Numbered from the stretch's first letter, positions 1 to 6,235 are shown. The stretch is DNA of 7,244 nt from Longimicrobium sp. (GCA_030446945.1 JAUJMI010000187.1:1-7244), one strand, 5' to 3'. A program made the numbers and translations. The notes: generated from the letters alone by a model not told the origin.

Positions 1-547
1 CCAGCTCGTCTTTGATGCGCTCCACCTCGCCCCGGCGGCGGACGTCCAGCCGGAGCTGGATCTCGGTGACCACGCTGGTGGCCAGGTCGGCCAGCACGCG
101 CTGATCGCGCTCCGTCCAGCGGCGCGGGGTGAAGTCGGCCACGCACAGCGTCCCCAGCGCGTGCCTTCCCGCCACCGTCAGCGGGATGCCGAGGTACGAC
201 TGCAGGTTCCACTCCGTGAAGAAGGGGCTCTGGGAAGAAGCGCGATCCCGGCTGGCGTCCTCGATCACGAGCGGCGCACCCGTGGCGACCGACCACTTGC
301 AGCACGAACCGGCCAGCGGCGCCTCCGGCCCGGCCCGCCAATCCGCCGGGGCGAAGCAGCTCTTGGCGAACTGGCGGCGGTCGTCCAGCAGGTTGACCAG
401 GGCCAGCGGAGCGTCCAGGAACTCGGCGGCCAGACGTGTGATCCGGTCGAACGATTCTTCGGAGACGGTGTCCAGGAGCCCGGCGGCGTCCAGCTCGACC
501 AGCCGCGCGGGATCGTAAAGGGTGTGGAGCGGGTCTGCGGAGATCAT
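1..547 (-). CDS. GAF-domain signalling protein, N-terminal part (runs off window)
   Basis: This minus-strand frame starts with ATG at 547 and stays open for 182 codons to the window edge, so only the N-terminus is visible. Residues about 30-165 match a GAF sensory domain of the kind found before histidine-kinase, GGDEF or phosphatase modules: 'FDRITRLAAEFLDAPLALVN' (33-52), 'DDRRQFAKS' (55-63), 'GAPLVIEDASRD' (90-101), 'YLGIPL' (118-123), 'GTLCVADFTPRRWTERD' (132-148), then 'LADLATSVVTEIQLRL'. From about residue 160 a charged helix (EIQLRLDVRRRGEVERIKDEL) looks like the signalling coiled coil leading into an output domain that is not visible. Three cysteines (C64, C82, C83) sit near the expected ligand pocket; whether they matter is unknown. 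No clear Shine-Dalgarno precedes the ATG, and repeat sequence begins 18 nt upstream. The GAF call is strong; the output type and ligand cannot be told. Confidence 0.88.
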   Translation of the reverse strand, partial: MISADPLHTLYDPARLVELDAAGLLDTVSEESFDRITRLAAEFLDAPLALVNLLDDRRQFAKSCFAPADWRAGPEAPLAGSCCKWSVATGAPLVIEDASRDRASSQSPFFTEWNLQSYLGIPLTVAGRHALGTLCVADFTPRRWTERDQRVLADLATSVVTEIQLRLDVRRRGEVERIKDEL

Positions 548-564
548 CTAGGTACGTGTGCGCG

Positions 565-589
565 AGCACAAAGTCCGCCTTCCCGTGCT
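565..589 (+). repeat. Degenerate copy (R1) of the intergenic hairpin repeat
   Basis: AGCACAAAGTCCGCC (565-579) is identical to the reverse complement of 6532-6546 and shares AAGTCCGCCTTC with 2668-2679. The 5' arm AGTCCGC (572-578) and loop CTTC (579-582) are intact. The 3' arm CCGTGCT (583-589) pairs only partly, and the upstream AACAAC box of the other copies is missing. The copy lies just upstream of the GAF gene start. Confidence 0.6.
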
Positions 590-595
590 TCCAGC

Positions 596-634
596 CGGGG
601 GCTTCAGCCCCCGATGCCGGGATTCAGCCCCCGG
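596..634 (+). repeat. Palindrome with TTCA centre plus a direct half-repeat
   Basis: 596-613 is a perfect inverted repeat, CGGGGGCT-TC-AGCCCCCG (8-bp arms). The right half TTCAGCCCCCG (603-613) is repeated directly at 623-633. A very similar palindrome with GGGGGC/GCCCCC arms lies at 6289-6308. The element sits between the 3' end of the gene at 672-1163 and the start of the GAF gene, so it may act as a terminator-like or mRNA-stabilising hairpin, but no T-tract follows. Confidence 0.6.
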
Positions 635-671
635 CCAGGCGAACCCCATGTCACCCTTGGCCTGCCGGGAC

Positions 672-1163
672 CTACCCCTCTTTTCGACCCGTAAGACGCC
701 CCGAACCGCCGCTGAGCGCCTCCCATCGGCCGGTGATTACGCCCTCGCGGATGGCGATGCGGATGTTCAACGGAGAACGCTGCGTCACGACGAAACTAGC
801 GTTCAGGGGCCGCCCTGACTCCGGATGCCACAGAATGGAGAAACCGTCGCCAGTCCTCTGGATCTGGAGGCGGACGGAGTTCCGAAGAACCTGTCCTTGC
901 GCGTGCCAGTCGATGGAATCACTCCCAACGAACGTCGAGTCCGGAACAGCTGTCGCGGAAACTTGCTCGAGCGGGACAGAGCCGGGTTCAAGCACCACCG
1001 TGATGGGGTACCCGGCGGCGTCGATGCTGATCGTAGTGTCGGCGGGTTGGTAGCCGATTCGTGTCACCTGGAGACGGACGCTTCCTGTGCTCAGCCCGTC
1101 GATTCGCGCCTGAGCGGCCGAGTCGCGGACCCGGCTTGTCCGGTTCCGGACCTGCTCTCGCAT
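672..1163 (-). CDS. Small protein with carboxypeptidase-regulatory-like (beta-sandwich) domain
   Basis: The 163-residue frame ends at TAG (672-674); the first ATG is at 1163. Residues about 10-75 match the C-terminal half of a carboxypeptidase-regulatory-like domain: 'SRVRDSAAQARIDGLSTGSVRLQVTRIGYQPADTTISI', then 'GYPITVVLEPGSVPLEQVSAT'. This is the usual GRFRIDGLPAG...LRVTRIGYQP pattern of secreted or outer-membrane proteins in Gemmatimonadota and Bacteroidota. The remaining roughly 90 residues, including 'GFSILWHPESGRPLNASFVV', are unrecognised. No signal peptide or ribosome-binding site precedes the ATG, and the first strands of the domain are missing. The upstream sequence looks like the true N-terminus in another frame (1170-1344), so the gene may be frameshifted. 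Third codon positions are less GC-biased than in the egt genes, which would fit an accessory or decaying gene. Domain call likely; integrity doubtful. Confidence 0.6.
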   Translation of the reverse strand: MREQVRNRTSRVRDSAAQARIDGLSTGSVRLQVTRIGYQPADTTISIDAAGYPITVVLEPGSVPLEQVSATAVPDSTFVGSDSIDWHAQGQVLRNSVRLQIQRTGDGFSILWHPESGRPLNASFVVTQRSPLNIRIAIREGVITGRWEALSGGSGRLTGRKEG

Positions 1164-1169
1164 GTATGT

Positions 1170-1344
1170 CCGAACAGAGCCCGTGGAAGGGTCGTGAGGG
1201 GGATTCCGTATTCCTCCCGGAGGAACCCCCTGCAGCCCGAACCGCCCTTTGCCATGGGTGATGCACCAGCCGCGAATCCGATGAGGACTCCGCTAGCTGT
1301 ACAGACGAAGGGCTTCGGCGCGCGATTGCGCGCGGCTTGCGGAA
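1170..1344 (-). pseudogene. Probable displaced 5' end of the regulatory-like-domain gene
   Basis: In a different minus-strand frame this stretch reads PKPFVCTASGVLIGFAAGAS followed by PMAKGG. That resembles a signal peptide: basic start, hydrophobic core, small residues before the cut. It continues as 'CRGFLREEYGIPLTTLPRALFG', which fits the G-x-PL...A-L-x-G opening of a carboxypeptidase-regulatory-like domain. The domain then continues in the frame of 672-1163, with about the right spacing (roughly 24 residues) between 'GIPL' and 'RVRDSAA'. No ATG or GTG is present in this frame near the expected start, so the start may also be damaged. This could be chance in GC-rich DNA. Confidence 0.35.
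1297..1333 (-). terminator. Cluster of inverted repeats downstream of egtA, possible terminator
   Basis: Three palindromes follow each other: CTGTACAG (1297-1304), CGAAG-GG-CTTCG (1306-1317) and GCGCGC-GATT-GCGCGC (1318-1333). The strongest hairpin lies 26 nt past the egtA stop in the direction of transcription. No T-run follows, so a classic intrinsic terminator is not shown. A role in ending or stabilising the egt transcript is an inference. Confidence 0.3.
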
Positions 1345-1359
1345 CACGCGATCGCCGCC

Positions 1360-2619
1360 TCAGCCGCCGCTCACCGTCGCACTCTCGGCGCGCGACACAT
1401 CCTCCACCTCGTCCGCCGGCGCGCGCCCGCGGCGCGTGAAACGCTTGTGGAACGCGCGCGCCTCCTCCAGGTCCGCGGGCGTGACGACGGTGGGGCCCAG
1501 TGCGGCGGCGCCGGCCAGGCCGATCTCGAACAGGTCGCGGGCGACGGAGGCCATGCGCGGGTCGCGTAGGCCCAGCCGCGCCGCGGGCTCCAGCAGCGAG
1601 GCGTCCGGAGCGCCCAGCAGGTCGCCCGCGGCCGCGGACGAGGGCCCGTGGTCGCACAGGCCCGCGAGGAGGAGCAAGGGGGCGGCGAACCACTCCGGAT
1701 CTACCGCGTCGATGCAGCGCACCTCCGCGAACCCCTTGGGACGCACCTCGGGGAAGAGTGTGGTGAGGTGCGCCCGCCAGCCGTCCGGGGTGGCATCGCG
1801 CCAGTCGCGGAAAGGGAGCCAGGGACCATCCTCGCCGCCGCGCAGGATGGCGGGAGCGTCCAGGGCGAAGCGCAGGTACTCGTCCACGGGGTCGTGGCAG
1901 GGGAAGACGCCGGTGCGGCCGCCGTCCAGCTCGCGCCACACGCGCGCGCGGAAGCTCCTCCACCCGCTGTCGACCCCGCGGTACACGGGGGAGTGGGCGA
2001 AGATGGCGGTCAGGTAGGGCGCGGCGGCGTTCAGCAGGCGCCAGCGCGCCAGCGGGTCCGCGCCCCAGTCCACGCTCGGCTGGAAGGCGGCGGTCTGGCG
2101 CATCATCCGCACGCCGCCGGTGCCCAGCGCCTCCAGGAAGCCGGTAAGCGTGCGGTAGCGCTCCCCCGGAAGCAGCAGCGTGGTGTCCTCCACCCCGTTC
2201 ACCGGATCGATCCCCAGCGAGAGCAGCTCGATCCCATGCTCCCGGGCGGAGGCGTGCAGCGCGGGGATGGTGGCGCGCAGCGAGCGCAGCAGCGCCGAAG
2301 GGGACGGGGCGGGCGCGGCGCTCAGCTCGATCTGCCCGCCGGGCTCGAAGCTCACGCACCCGCCGTCGGGCAGCACCCAGCGTGGCGCGCCGTGCGCCGT
2401 CGCCTCCTCGCGCCAGCACCTTTCCACGCCGAAGCGGCGCAGCCAGGGGAGGGTGCTCGCCCCCTCCGCGGCCACGATGGGCACGGGCCGGCGTGTGTCC
2501 GCCGCCACCGGAATCAGCTCCACCTCCGCCCCGATCCGCGACGCGCCCACGATCCGCGCCCCCACCCCGAACGCGTTCACCCGCAGATCCGCCGCGAGCG
2601 CCTCGAACGCCCCGTTCAC
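1360..2619 (-). CDS. egtA: EgtA-type glutamate-cysteine ligase (GCS2 family)
   Basis: This 419-residue protein joins glutamate and cysteine with ATP to give gamma-glutamylcysteine, the sulfur donor for EgtB. Family marks, in order: 'RIGAEVELIPV' (28-38, the G-x-E-x-E metal/ATP-site motif), 'EPGGQIELS' (92-100), 'LLSLGIDPV' (132-140), 'RMMRQTAAFQPSVDWG' (171-186), 'IFAHSPVYRG' (206-215), 'WRSFRARVWRELDGGRTG' (220-237), 'DPVDEYLRFALDAP' (243-256) and 'HLTTLFPEVRPKGFAEVRCID' (284-304). Length fits EgtA. The start is GTG at 2619; no other start codon lies between it and the egtD stop, and the ribosome-binding site is weak. It is the last gene of egtB-egtD-egtA, separated from egtD by about 106 nt holding a repeat. 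The context favours EgtA over a glutathione or plant-type ligase. The family is certain; the pathway assignment rests on its neighbours. Confidence 0.9.
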   Translation of the reverse strand: MNGAFEALAADLRVNAFGVGARIVGASRIGAEVELIPVAADTRRPVPIVAAEGASTLPWLRRFGVERCWREEATAHGAPRWVLPDGGCVSFEPGGQIELSAAPAPSPSALLRSLRATIPALHASAREHGIELLSLGIDPVNGVEDTTLLLPGERYRTLTGFLEALGTGGVRMMRQTAAFQPSVDWGADPLARWRLLNAAAPYLTAIFAHSPVYRGVDSGWRSFRARVWRELDGGRTGVFPCHDPVDEYLRFALDAPAILRGGEDGPWLPFRDWRDATPDGWRAHLTTLFPEVRPKGFAEVRCIDAVDPEWFAAPLLLLAGLCDHGPSSAAAGDLLGAPDASLLEPAARLGLRDPRMASVARDLFEIGLAGAAALGPTVVTPADLEEARAFHKRFTRRGRAPADEVEDVSRAESATVSGG

Positions 2620-2637
2620 CGGTGCGGCCCCCGGTCC

Positions 2638-2686
2638 GGCGGTTGAAACCGCAGCAACAACCGCGGGAAGTCCGCCTTCGCCGAGT
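2638..2686 (+). repeat. Two-hairpin intergenic repeat (copy R2) inside the egt operon
   Basis: GCGGTTGAAACCGC (2639-2652, 6-bp arms around GA) is followed by AGC, AACAAC (2656-2661), six bases, A, then AGTCCGC-CTTC-GCCGAGT (2669-2686; two mismatched pairs). The same module order occurs on the minus strand at 6569-6522, and a shortened form at 6198-6235. The element fills the gap between egtD and egtA and must be transcribed with them. It could affect expression or stability of the egtA part of the mRNA. Confidence 0.75.
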
Positions 2687-2725
2687 GGCGCCGGTGCCGC
2701 CCGTCGCGAGCGGGGGTGAGGACCC

Positions 2726-3670
2726 TCACGCCGGCGTTCCCAGCACGATGGCGAACAGCCCCTCCTCGTCCGCGGCCCAGCGCTCCACGCGCAGCCCGGC
2801 GGCGGCGAACATCGCGTCCACGCTCGCCCGGTCGTGCTTGCACGAGATCTCGGTGCGGATCGACTCCCCCGCGGCCACGGTCCACCTTCCGGCCCCCGGC
2901 ACCGTCACCGTCTGCGCGCGCGCGGGGACGAGGTGCATCTCGATGCGATGCGCGGCGCGGTCGTAGAAGGCGCGGTGCTCGTATGCGTCCGCGTCGAAGT
3001 CCGCGCCGGCGAGGGCGTTCACCACGCGGAGCATGTTGCGGTTGAACTCGGCCGTGACCCCCGCCGCGTCGTTGTACGCCGCCTCGATGCGTGCCGGCTC
3101 CTTGCGCAGGTCCACGCCCATCAGGAACCTGTCCCCACGCCCCATCCTATGCCTGGTCGCGTGCAGCAGGGCGATCGCCTCGTCCGGCGCGAAGTTGCCA
3201 ATGGTGCTCCCCAGCAGCGCGTGCAGCACGGGGTGTGGAAGGGGCGGGAGGGGGAAGGGAGCCGTGAAGTCGGCCGCGACGGGGCGCACCTCCAGCCCCG
3301 GATAGGTGCCGCGCACCCGCCGCGCGGTAGCGTCGAGGAAGTCGGCGCTCACGTCCACCGGCACGTAGACCTCCGCGCCGTCCATCGCGTCCAGCACCAG
3401 GCGCGTCTTCACCGCGCTCCCGGCGCCCAGCTCCACCAGCGCGGCGGGGCCCAGGGCGGCCATCCACTCCGGCATGCGCAGGGCGAGGAGGGCGGCCTCG
3501 GCGCGCGTCAGGTAGTACTCGGGGAGGCGCGTGATCGCCTCGAAGAGCTCGGAGCCGCGCTCGTCGTAAAAGAACTTGGGCGGAAGCTCCTTCTGCGGCC
3601 GGTCCATCCCGGCGCGGATCTCGGCCAGGACGCCCGCATCGGCCAGGGTGGAGGTGCATTGCTCAGTCAT
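2726..3670 (-). CDS. egtD: EgtD, SAM-dependent histidine N-alpha-trimethyltransferase
   Basis: EgtD transfers three methyl groups from S-adenosylmethionine to the alpha-amino group of histidine, giving hercynine. Motifs in this 314-residue protein: 'PPKFFYDERGSELFEAI' (30-46), 'LPEYYLTRAE' (49-58), the SAM-binding glycine loop 'LVELGAGSAVKTRLVL' (78-93), 'YVPVDVSADFL' (102-112), 'LLGSTIGNF' (152-160), 'FLMGVDLRK' (182-190), 'YNDAAGVTAEFNRN' (199-212) and 'IRTEISCKH' (271-279). In the mycobacterial enzyme a Glu and a Ser in the last motif hold the substrate amino group; E274 and S276 match. Length is typical (about 320). I start it at ATG 3670, which overlaps the egtB end by 8 nt and suggests translational coupling. 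The frame stays open upstream, but those residues are not family-like and would run deep into egtB. Assignment is strong. Confidence 0.95.
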   Translation of the reverse strand: MTEQCTSTLADAGVLAEIRAGMDRPQKELPPKFFYDERGSELFEAITRLPEYYLTRAEAALLALRMPEWMAALGPAALVELGAGSAVKTRLVLDAMDGAEVYVPVDVSADFLDATARRVRGTYPGLEVRPVAADFTAPFPLPPLPHPVLHALLGSTIGNFAPDEAIALLHATRHRMGRGDRFLMGVDLRKEPARIEAAYNDAAGVTAEFNRNMLRVVNALAGADFDADAYEHRAFYDRAAHRIEMHLVPARAQTVTVPGAGRWTVAAGESIRTEISCKHDRASVDAMFAAAGLRVERWAADEEGLFAIVLGTPA

Positions 3671-4979
3671 CGCGCACCATCCGGAATCCGCTGAAGATCT
3701 GCCTGCGGAGGGGGTAGTCCCAGTTGCGAAAGGTGTTGCGGATCGCACCCGGCCGCGTCGCCCAGCTCCCGCCGCGCAGCACCTTGTAGTCCGGCCCGAA
3801 GAAGAACTCCGAGTACTCGGGGTACGGGAAGGTGCGGTAGCCGGGGTACGGCGCGAAGTCGCTCGACGTCCACTCCCACACGTCCCCGACCATCCCGTAG
3901 CACCCGGTGGGAGAGAGATTGCGCGGGTAAGCCCCGACTGAAGCAGTTGCGAAAGCCAACTGATCCACGTTCGCTTCCAGGCTGGTGGGCGGCTCGTCGC
4001 CCCAGGGGTAGGCGCGCTGGGCGCCGCTGGCGGCGTCCCACGACGCGGCGGCTTCCCATTCCGCCTCGGTGGGGAGGCGGCCGCCCGCCCAGCGGCAGTA
4101 CGCCTCCGCCTCGTACCAGCAGACGTGGCAGACGGGGTGGTCCGGGCTCACCGGCATCTCGCGATCCATCGACCGAGTCCACCACTCGCCGTCGTGCCGC
4201 TCCCAGAACTGCGGCCCCACGATACCGGCCTCGGCGCGGTGCTTCCACCCCGCCTCCGACCACAGCTCCGGGCGCTCGTACCCGCCGTCCTCCACGAAGC
4301 GCTCGTACTCGCCGTTGGTGACCGCCCACGCGCCGATGCGAAACGGCGCGAGCTCCACGGCGTGGCGCGGGCGCTCGTTGTCGTACGCGGCGGTGCGGTC
4401 GTCGGTCCCGATGTGTACCGTGCCGCCCGGGAAGCGCACCATCCCGTCCTGATCGGCGGGTACGGCGCGTCCGGCCGGCGGGGCGATGGCGCGCGGGGCA
4501 CGGTAGCGCGTCCCGTCATCCTTGAGCTGCAGCGCCTGGAGGATCGTCTCGCCGTGCTGGTACTCGTGCTGCGCCACCATACGGTAGACGTATCCGCCCT
4601 GCACCAGCTCCGGGTCCGCGGCCCCCGTGCCGCCATCGAGGACGCGGTCCAGCACGGTGCGCCGCGTGCGCGCCATGTGCTCCAGCGTGTCGCCCAGCGC
4701 GGGGAGGGCGAGCTGGCCGCGCACCGAGCGGGGGTTCTCAAAGGGGTTGAAGACGCCCGGCATCTCCCCGAATTGCACCGGCCCCTCCAGGTTGCGCACC
4801 AGCCACAGCTCCTCGAAGTGCGCGATGTGCCCCATGTCCCACACGATGGGGCTCATCAGCCGGTTGTGCTGGCTCATCAGCTCCGCCTCGGGAACGGAGC
4901 TCACCAGCAGAAGGGTGCGCTCGCGGGCCTCGGCCAGCAGGGCGGCGATCTCGCGCGCGGTGGGTGTGGATGCGGACAT
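3663..4979 (-). CDS. egtB: EgtB, non-heme iron ergothioneine sulfoxide synthase
   Basis: EgtB uses iron and O2 to form the C-S bond between hercynine and gamma-glutamylcysteine, with sulfoxidation. The 438-residue protein has an N-terminal DinB-like helical domain and a C-terminal formylglycine-generating-enzyme-like domain (about 178-438). The three-histidine iron site is visible: H51 in 'WDMGHIAHFEELW', H138 and H142 in 'VAQHEYQHGETI'. C-terminal marks: 'MVRFPGGTVHIGT' (180-192), 'FRIGAWAVTNGEYERFV' (213-229), 'HPVCHVCWYEAEAYCRWAGG' (281-300), 'RLPTEAEWEAAA' (301-312), 'GMVGDVWEWTSSDF' (362-375), 'LRGGSWATRP' (401-410) and 'RNWDYPLRRQIFSGFRMVRD'. D421 and R425 have the spacing of the Asp and Arg that bind gamma-glutamylcysteine in the mycobacterial enzyme, which fits the nearby egtA. 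The start is ATG 4979; in-frame sequence back to 5111 is not family-like. First gene of the operon. Confidence 0.95.
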   Translation of the reverse strand: MSASTPTAREIAALLAEARERTLLLVSSVPEAELMSQHNRLMSPIVWDMGHIAHFEELWLVRNLEGPVQFGEMPGVFNPFENPRSVRGQLALPALGDTLEHMARTRRTVLDRVLDGGTGAADPELVQGGYVYRMVAQHEYQHGETILQALQLKDDGTRYRAPRAIAPPAGRAVPADQDGMVRFPGGTVHIGTDDRTAAYDNERPRHAVELAPFRIGAWAVTNGEYERFVEDGGYERPELWSEAGWKHRAEAGIVGPQFWERHDGEWWTRSMDREMPVSPDHPVCHVCWYEAEAYCRWAGGRLPTEAEWEAAASWDAASGAQRAYPWGDEPPTSLEANVDQLAFATASVGAYPRNLSPTGCYGMVGDVWEWTSSDFAPYPGYRTFPYPEYSEFFFGPDYKVLRGGSWATRPGAIRNTFRNWDYPLRRQIFSGFRMVRDD

Positions 4980-5058
4980 GGACCGGGTGCGATGGGTGTG
5001 CGGCGTAGGCAAGGGTACCGCTAAGCTACCGATGCCACCGGCACGGCGCCACCGTTGC

Positions 5059-5080
5059 GTGCAAGGTTTGATGCACCTTG
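5059..5080. promoter_or_regulatory. Overlapping inverted repeats upstream of egtB, candidate operator
   Basis: Two interlocked inverted repeats share the segment GTGCAAGGTTTGATGCACC: GTGCA/TGCAC (5059-5063 and 5072-5076) and CAAGGT/ACCTTG (5062-5067 and 5075-5080, 7-nt spacer). They lie 80-100 nt upstream of the egtB start and about 45 nt upstream of a degraded TetR-type gene, where an operator or promoter would be expected. The stretch is less GC-rich than its surroundings. I see no convincing -35/-10 pair. Confidence 0.25.
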
Positions 5081-5123
5081 GTCGCCACCGCAACCGGACA
5101 GCGGCGGCCACGGATCTCCGTTC

Positions 5124-5335
5124 ATGGCCGCGCGGCGCAGGACAGCCCCTCGCGCTCGTGGACGCGAACAGGCGACCGAGCTACGTTGCTGGAGTGCGCG
5201 CTGGATCTGTTCGCCGGGCGCGAATACGACCTGGCGGGCGTGCAGGAGATCTGCGCGGCTGCCGGGATTTGTCCGGCTCATACCTATCCGGGGGTATGGA
5301 AGAGAAAGCACGCGTCGCTGGACATCCGCGGCGAG
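5124..5335 (+). pseudogene. TetR-family regulator remnant (frameshifted, truncated)
   Basis: From ATG 5124 one frame reads MAARRRTAPRARGREQATEL, a typical basic TetR N-terminus. It then turns to nonsense, while the neighbouring plus frame continues as 'LLECALDLFAGREYDLAGV' and 'QEICAAAGI' (about 5186-5270), the helix 1 to helix 2 part of a TetR DNA-binding domain. The join is near 5180 and needs the equivalent of one lost base. Past 'AAGI' the recognition-helix region (CPAHTYPGVWKRKHASLD) is only loosely TetR-like, and no ligand-binding domain follows before the ATPase, where about 130 more residues would be expected. The second frame runs open into the ATPase, which I take as chance in GC-rich DNA. 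The remnant is divergent from egtB, so it may once have been a local regulator. Family fairly sure; a functional product unlikely. Confidence 0.65.
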
Positions 5336-5383
5336 CCCGCATCCTGGCGCCGCGGTGAGGGTGTACGGTTGTTGCAGCGGCCG

Positions 5384-6178
5384 ATGCGCCGGTCCACCCC
5401 GCACCCCGCGTCCGCCGTGATCCCAACGCAGTACCTGCGCTCGGTGCGCCTGGAGCGCCACGACGTGCCGTCCTTCGACGAGTACCCGTTCCACCTCCCG
5501 GCCGTACGCACGCTGAAGAAGCTCGACCTGCACCCCGAGGTCACCTTTCTGATCGGCGAGAACGGGAGCGGGAAGTCGACGCTGCTGGAGGCGATCGCGG
5601 TGGCGTGGGGGTTCAACGCGGAGGGCGGGTCGCGCAACTTCCGCTTCGCCACGCGCAGCTCGCACTCGGAGCTGTTCCGCTACCTCACCCTGGTGCGCGG
5701 CGCTTGGCGGCCGCACGACGGCTACTTCCTGCGCGCGGAGAGCTTCTTCAACGTGGCGACGGAGATCGAGCGCATCGACTCCGCGGACCACGCGCTGCTG
5801 CCGCCGCTCGGCCGCCCCATCCGCGAGTCGTACGGCGACCTCGCGCTGCACGAGCAGTCGCACGGCGAGAGCTTCTTCGCGCTGATGACGGAGCGGTTCT
5901 CGGGCGGCGGCCTCTACATCCTGGACGAGCCCGAGGCCGCCCTCTCGCCGATGCGCCAGATGGCCGCGCTGGTGCGGATCCGCGACCTGGTGAAGATGAA
6001 GTCGCAGTTCCTGGTCGCCACGCACTCGCCCATCCTGATGGCGTACCCGGGCGCGCGCATCCTGCTGCTGGAGGAGGGCGGGATCCGCGAGGTGGCGTAC
6101 GAGGACACGGAGCACTACGTGGTCACCCGCGAGTTCCTGAACAACCCGCGGGGGATGCTGCGCGAGCTGATGTCGTGA
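5384..6178 (+). CDS. AAA-family ATPase, compact ABC/SMC-like fold, unknown role
   Basis: The 264-residue protein has a complete ABC-type nucleotide site: Walker A 'GENGSGKST' (58-66) after 'LDLHPEVTFLI', a signature-like 'LHEQSHGESF' (155-164), Walker B 'GLYILDEPEAAL' (176-187; D181, E182) and an H-loop 'VATHSPILM' (H214). It has no membrane segments and no long coiled-coil insert, so it is not a transporter subunit of the usual operon type or a full SMC. It fits the small predicted ATPases of the COG3910 / AAA_21 kind, whose physiological role is not known to me. The homologous part starts near 'VIPTQYLRSVRLERHDVPSF', so GTG 5417 is an alternative to ATG 5384; neither has a good ribosome-binding site. 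The frame stays open upstream through a TetR-like fragment. The gene ends at TGA 6176-6178, convergent with the beta-barrel gene. Confidence 0.85.
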   Translation: MRRSTPHPASAVIPTQYLRSVRLERHDVPSFDEYPFHLPAVRTLKKLDLHPEVTFLIGENGSGKSTLLEAIAVAWGFNAEGGSRNFRFATRSSHSELFRYLTLVRGAWRPHDGYFLRAESFFNVATEIERIDSADHALLPPLGRPIRESYGDLALHEQSHGESFFALMTERFSGGGLYILDEPEAALSPMRQMAALVRIRDLVKMKSQFLVATHSPILMAYPGARILLLEEGGIREVAYEDTEHYVVTREFLNNPRGMLRELMS

Positions 6179-6197
6179 GGGGGGGACAACGGGGCGT

Positions 6198-6235
6198 GGC
6201 GGTTAACAACCGCGCGAAGCCTGCCTTCGCAGGCT
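6198..6235 (+). repeat. Intergenic hairpin repeat (copy R3), shortened form
   Basis: GGCGGTT (6198-6204) joins directly to AACAAC (6205-6210), six bases, A, then a perfect 7-bp hairpin AGCCTGC-CTTC-GCAGGCT (6218-6235). Against R2, the stretch from AACAAC through TTCGC matches at 23 of 26 positions. The only large difference is loss of 11 nt (the rest of the TGAA hairpin). It begins 19 nt after the ATPase stop. Confidence 0.75.

Noticed and set aside
592..640. Direct repeats around 603-633 as a CRISPR fragment
   Set aside because: Only two 11-nt units with a 9-nt gap, palindromic and related to dispersed intergenic repeats. No array and no cas genes.
1648..2646. Long plus-strand open frame of 332 codons opposite egtA
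   Set aside because: It is rich in Arg/Gly/Ala/Pro, has no domain pattern and lies opposite a clear egtA. Such frames are expected in GC-rich DNA.
2834..3694. Plus-strand open frame of 286 codons opposite egtD
   Set aside because: It is an antisense shadow of egtD, with His/Val/Gly/Arg-rich sequence of no recognisable fold.
3671..3748. Upstream-extended start for egtD
   Set aside because: The extra residues overlap the conserved EgtB C-terminus and do not resemble any EgtD N-terminus.
4980..5111. N-terminal extension of egtB to the first in-frame ATG
   Set aside because: It adds 44 Arg/Pro-rich residues outside the family. Starting at 4979 places the iron-site His at residue 51, as I recall for the mycobacterial enzyme.
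5021..6115. Minus-strand open frame of 364 codons opposite the ATPase
   Set aside because: The plus strand carries intact Walker A, Walker B and H-loop motifs; the opposite frame has low-complexity Arg/Gln/Val content.
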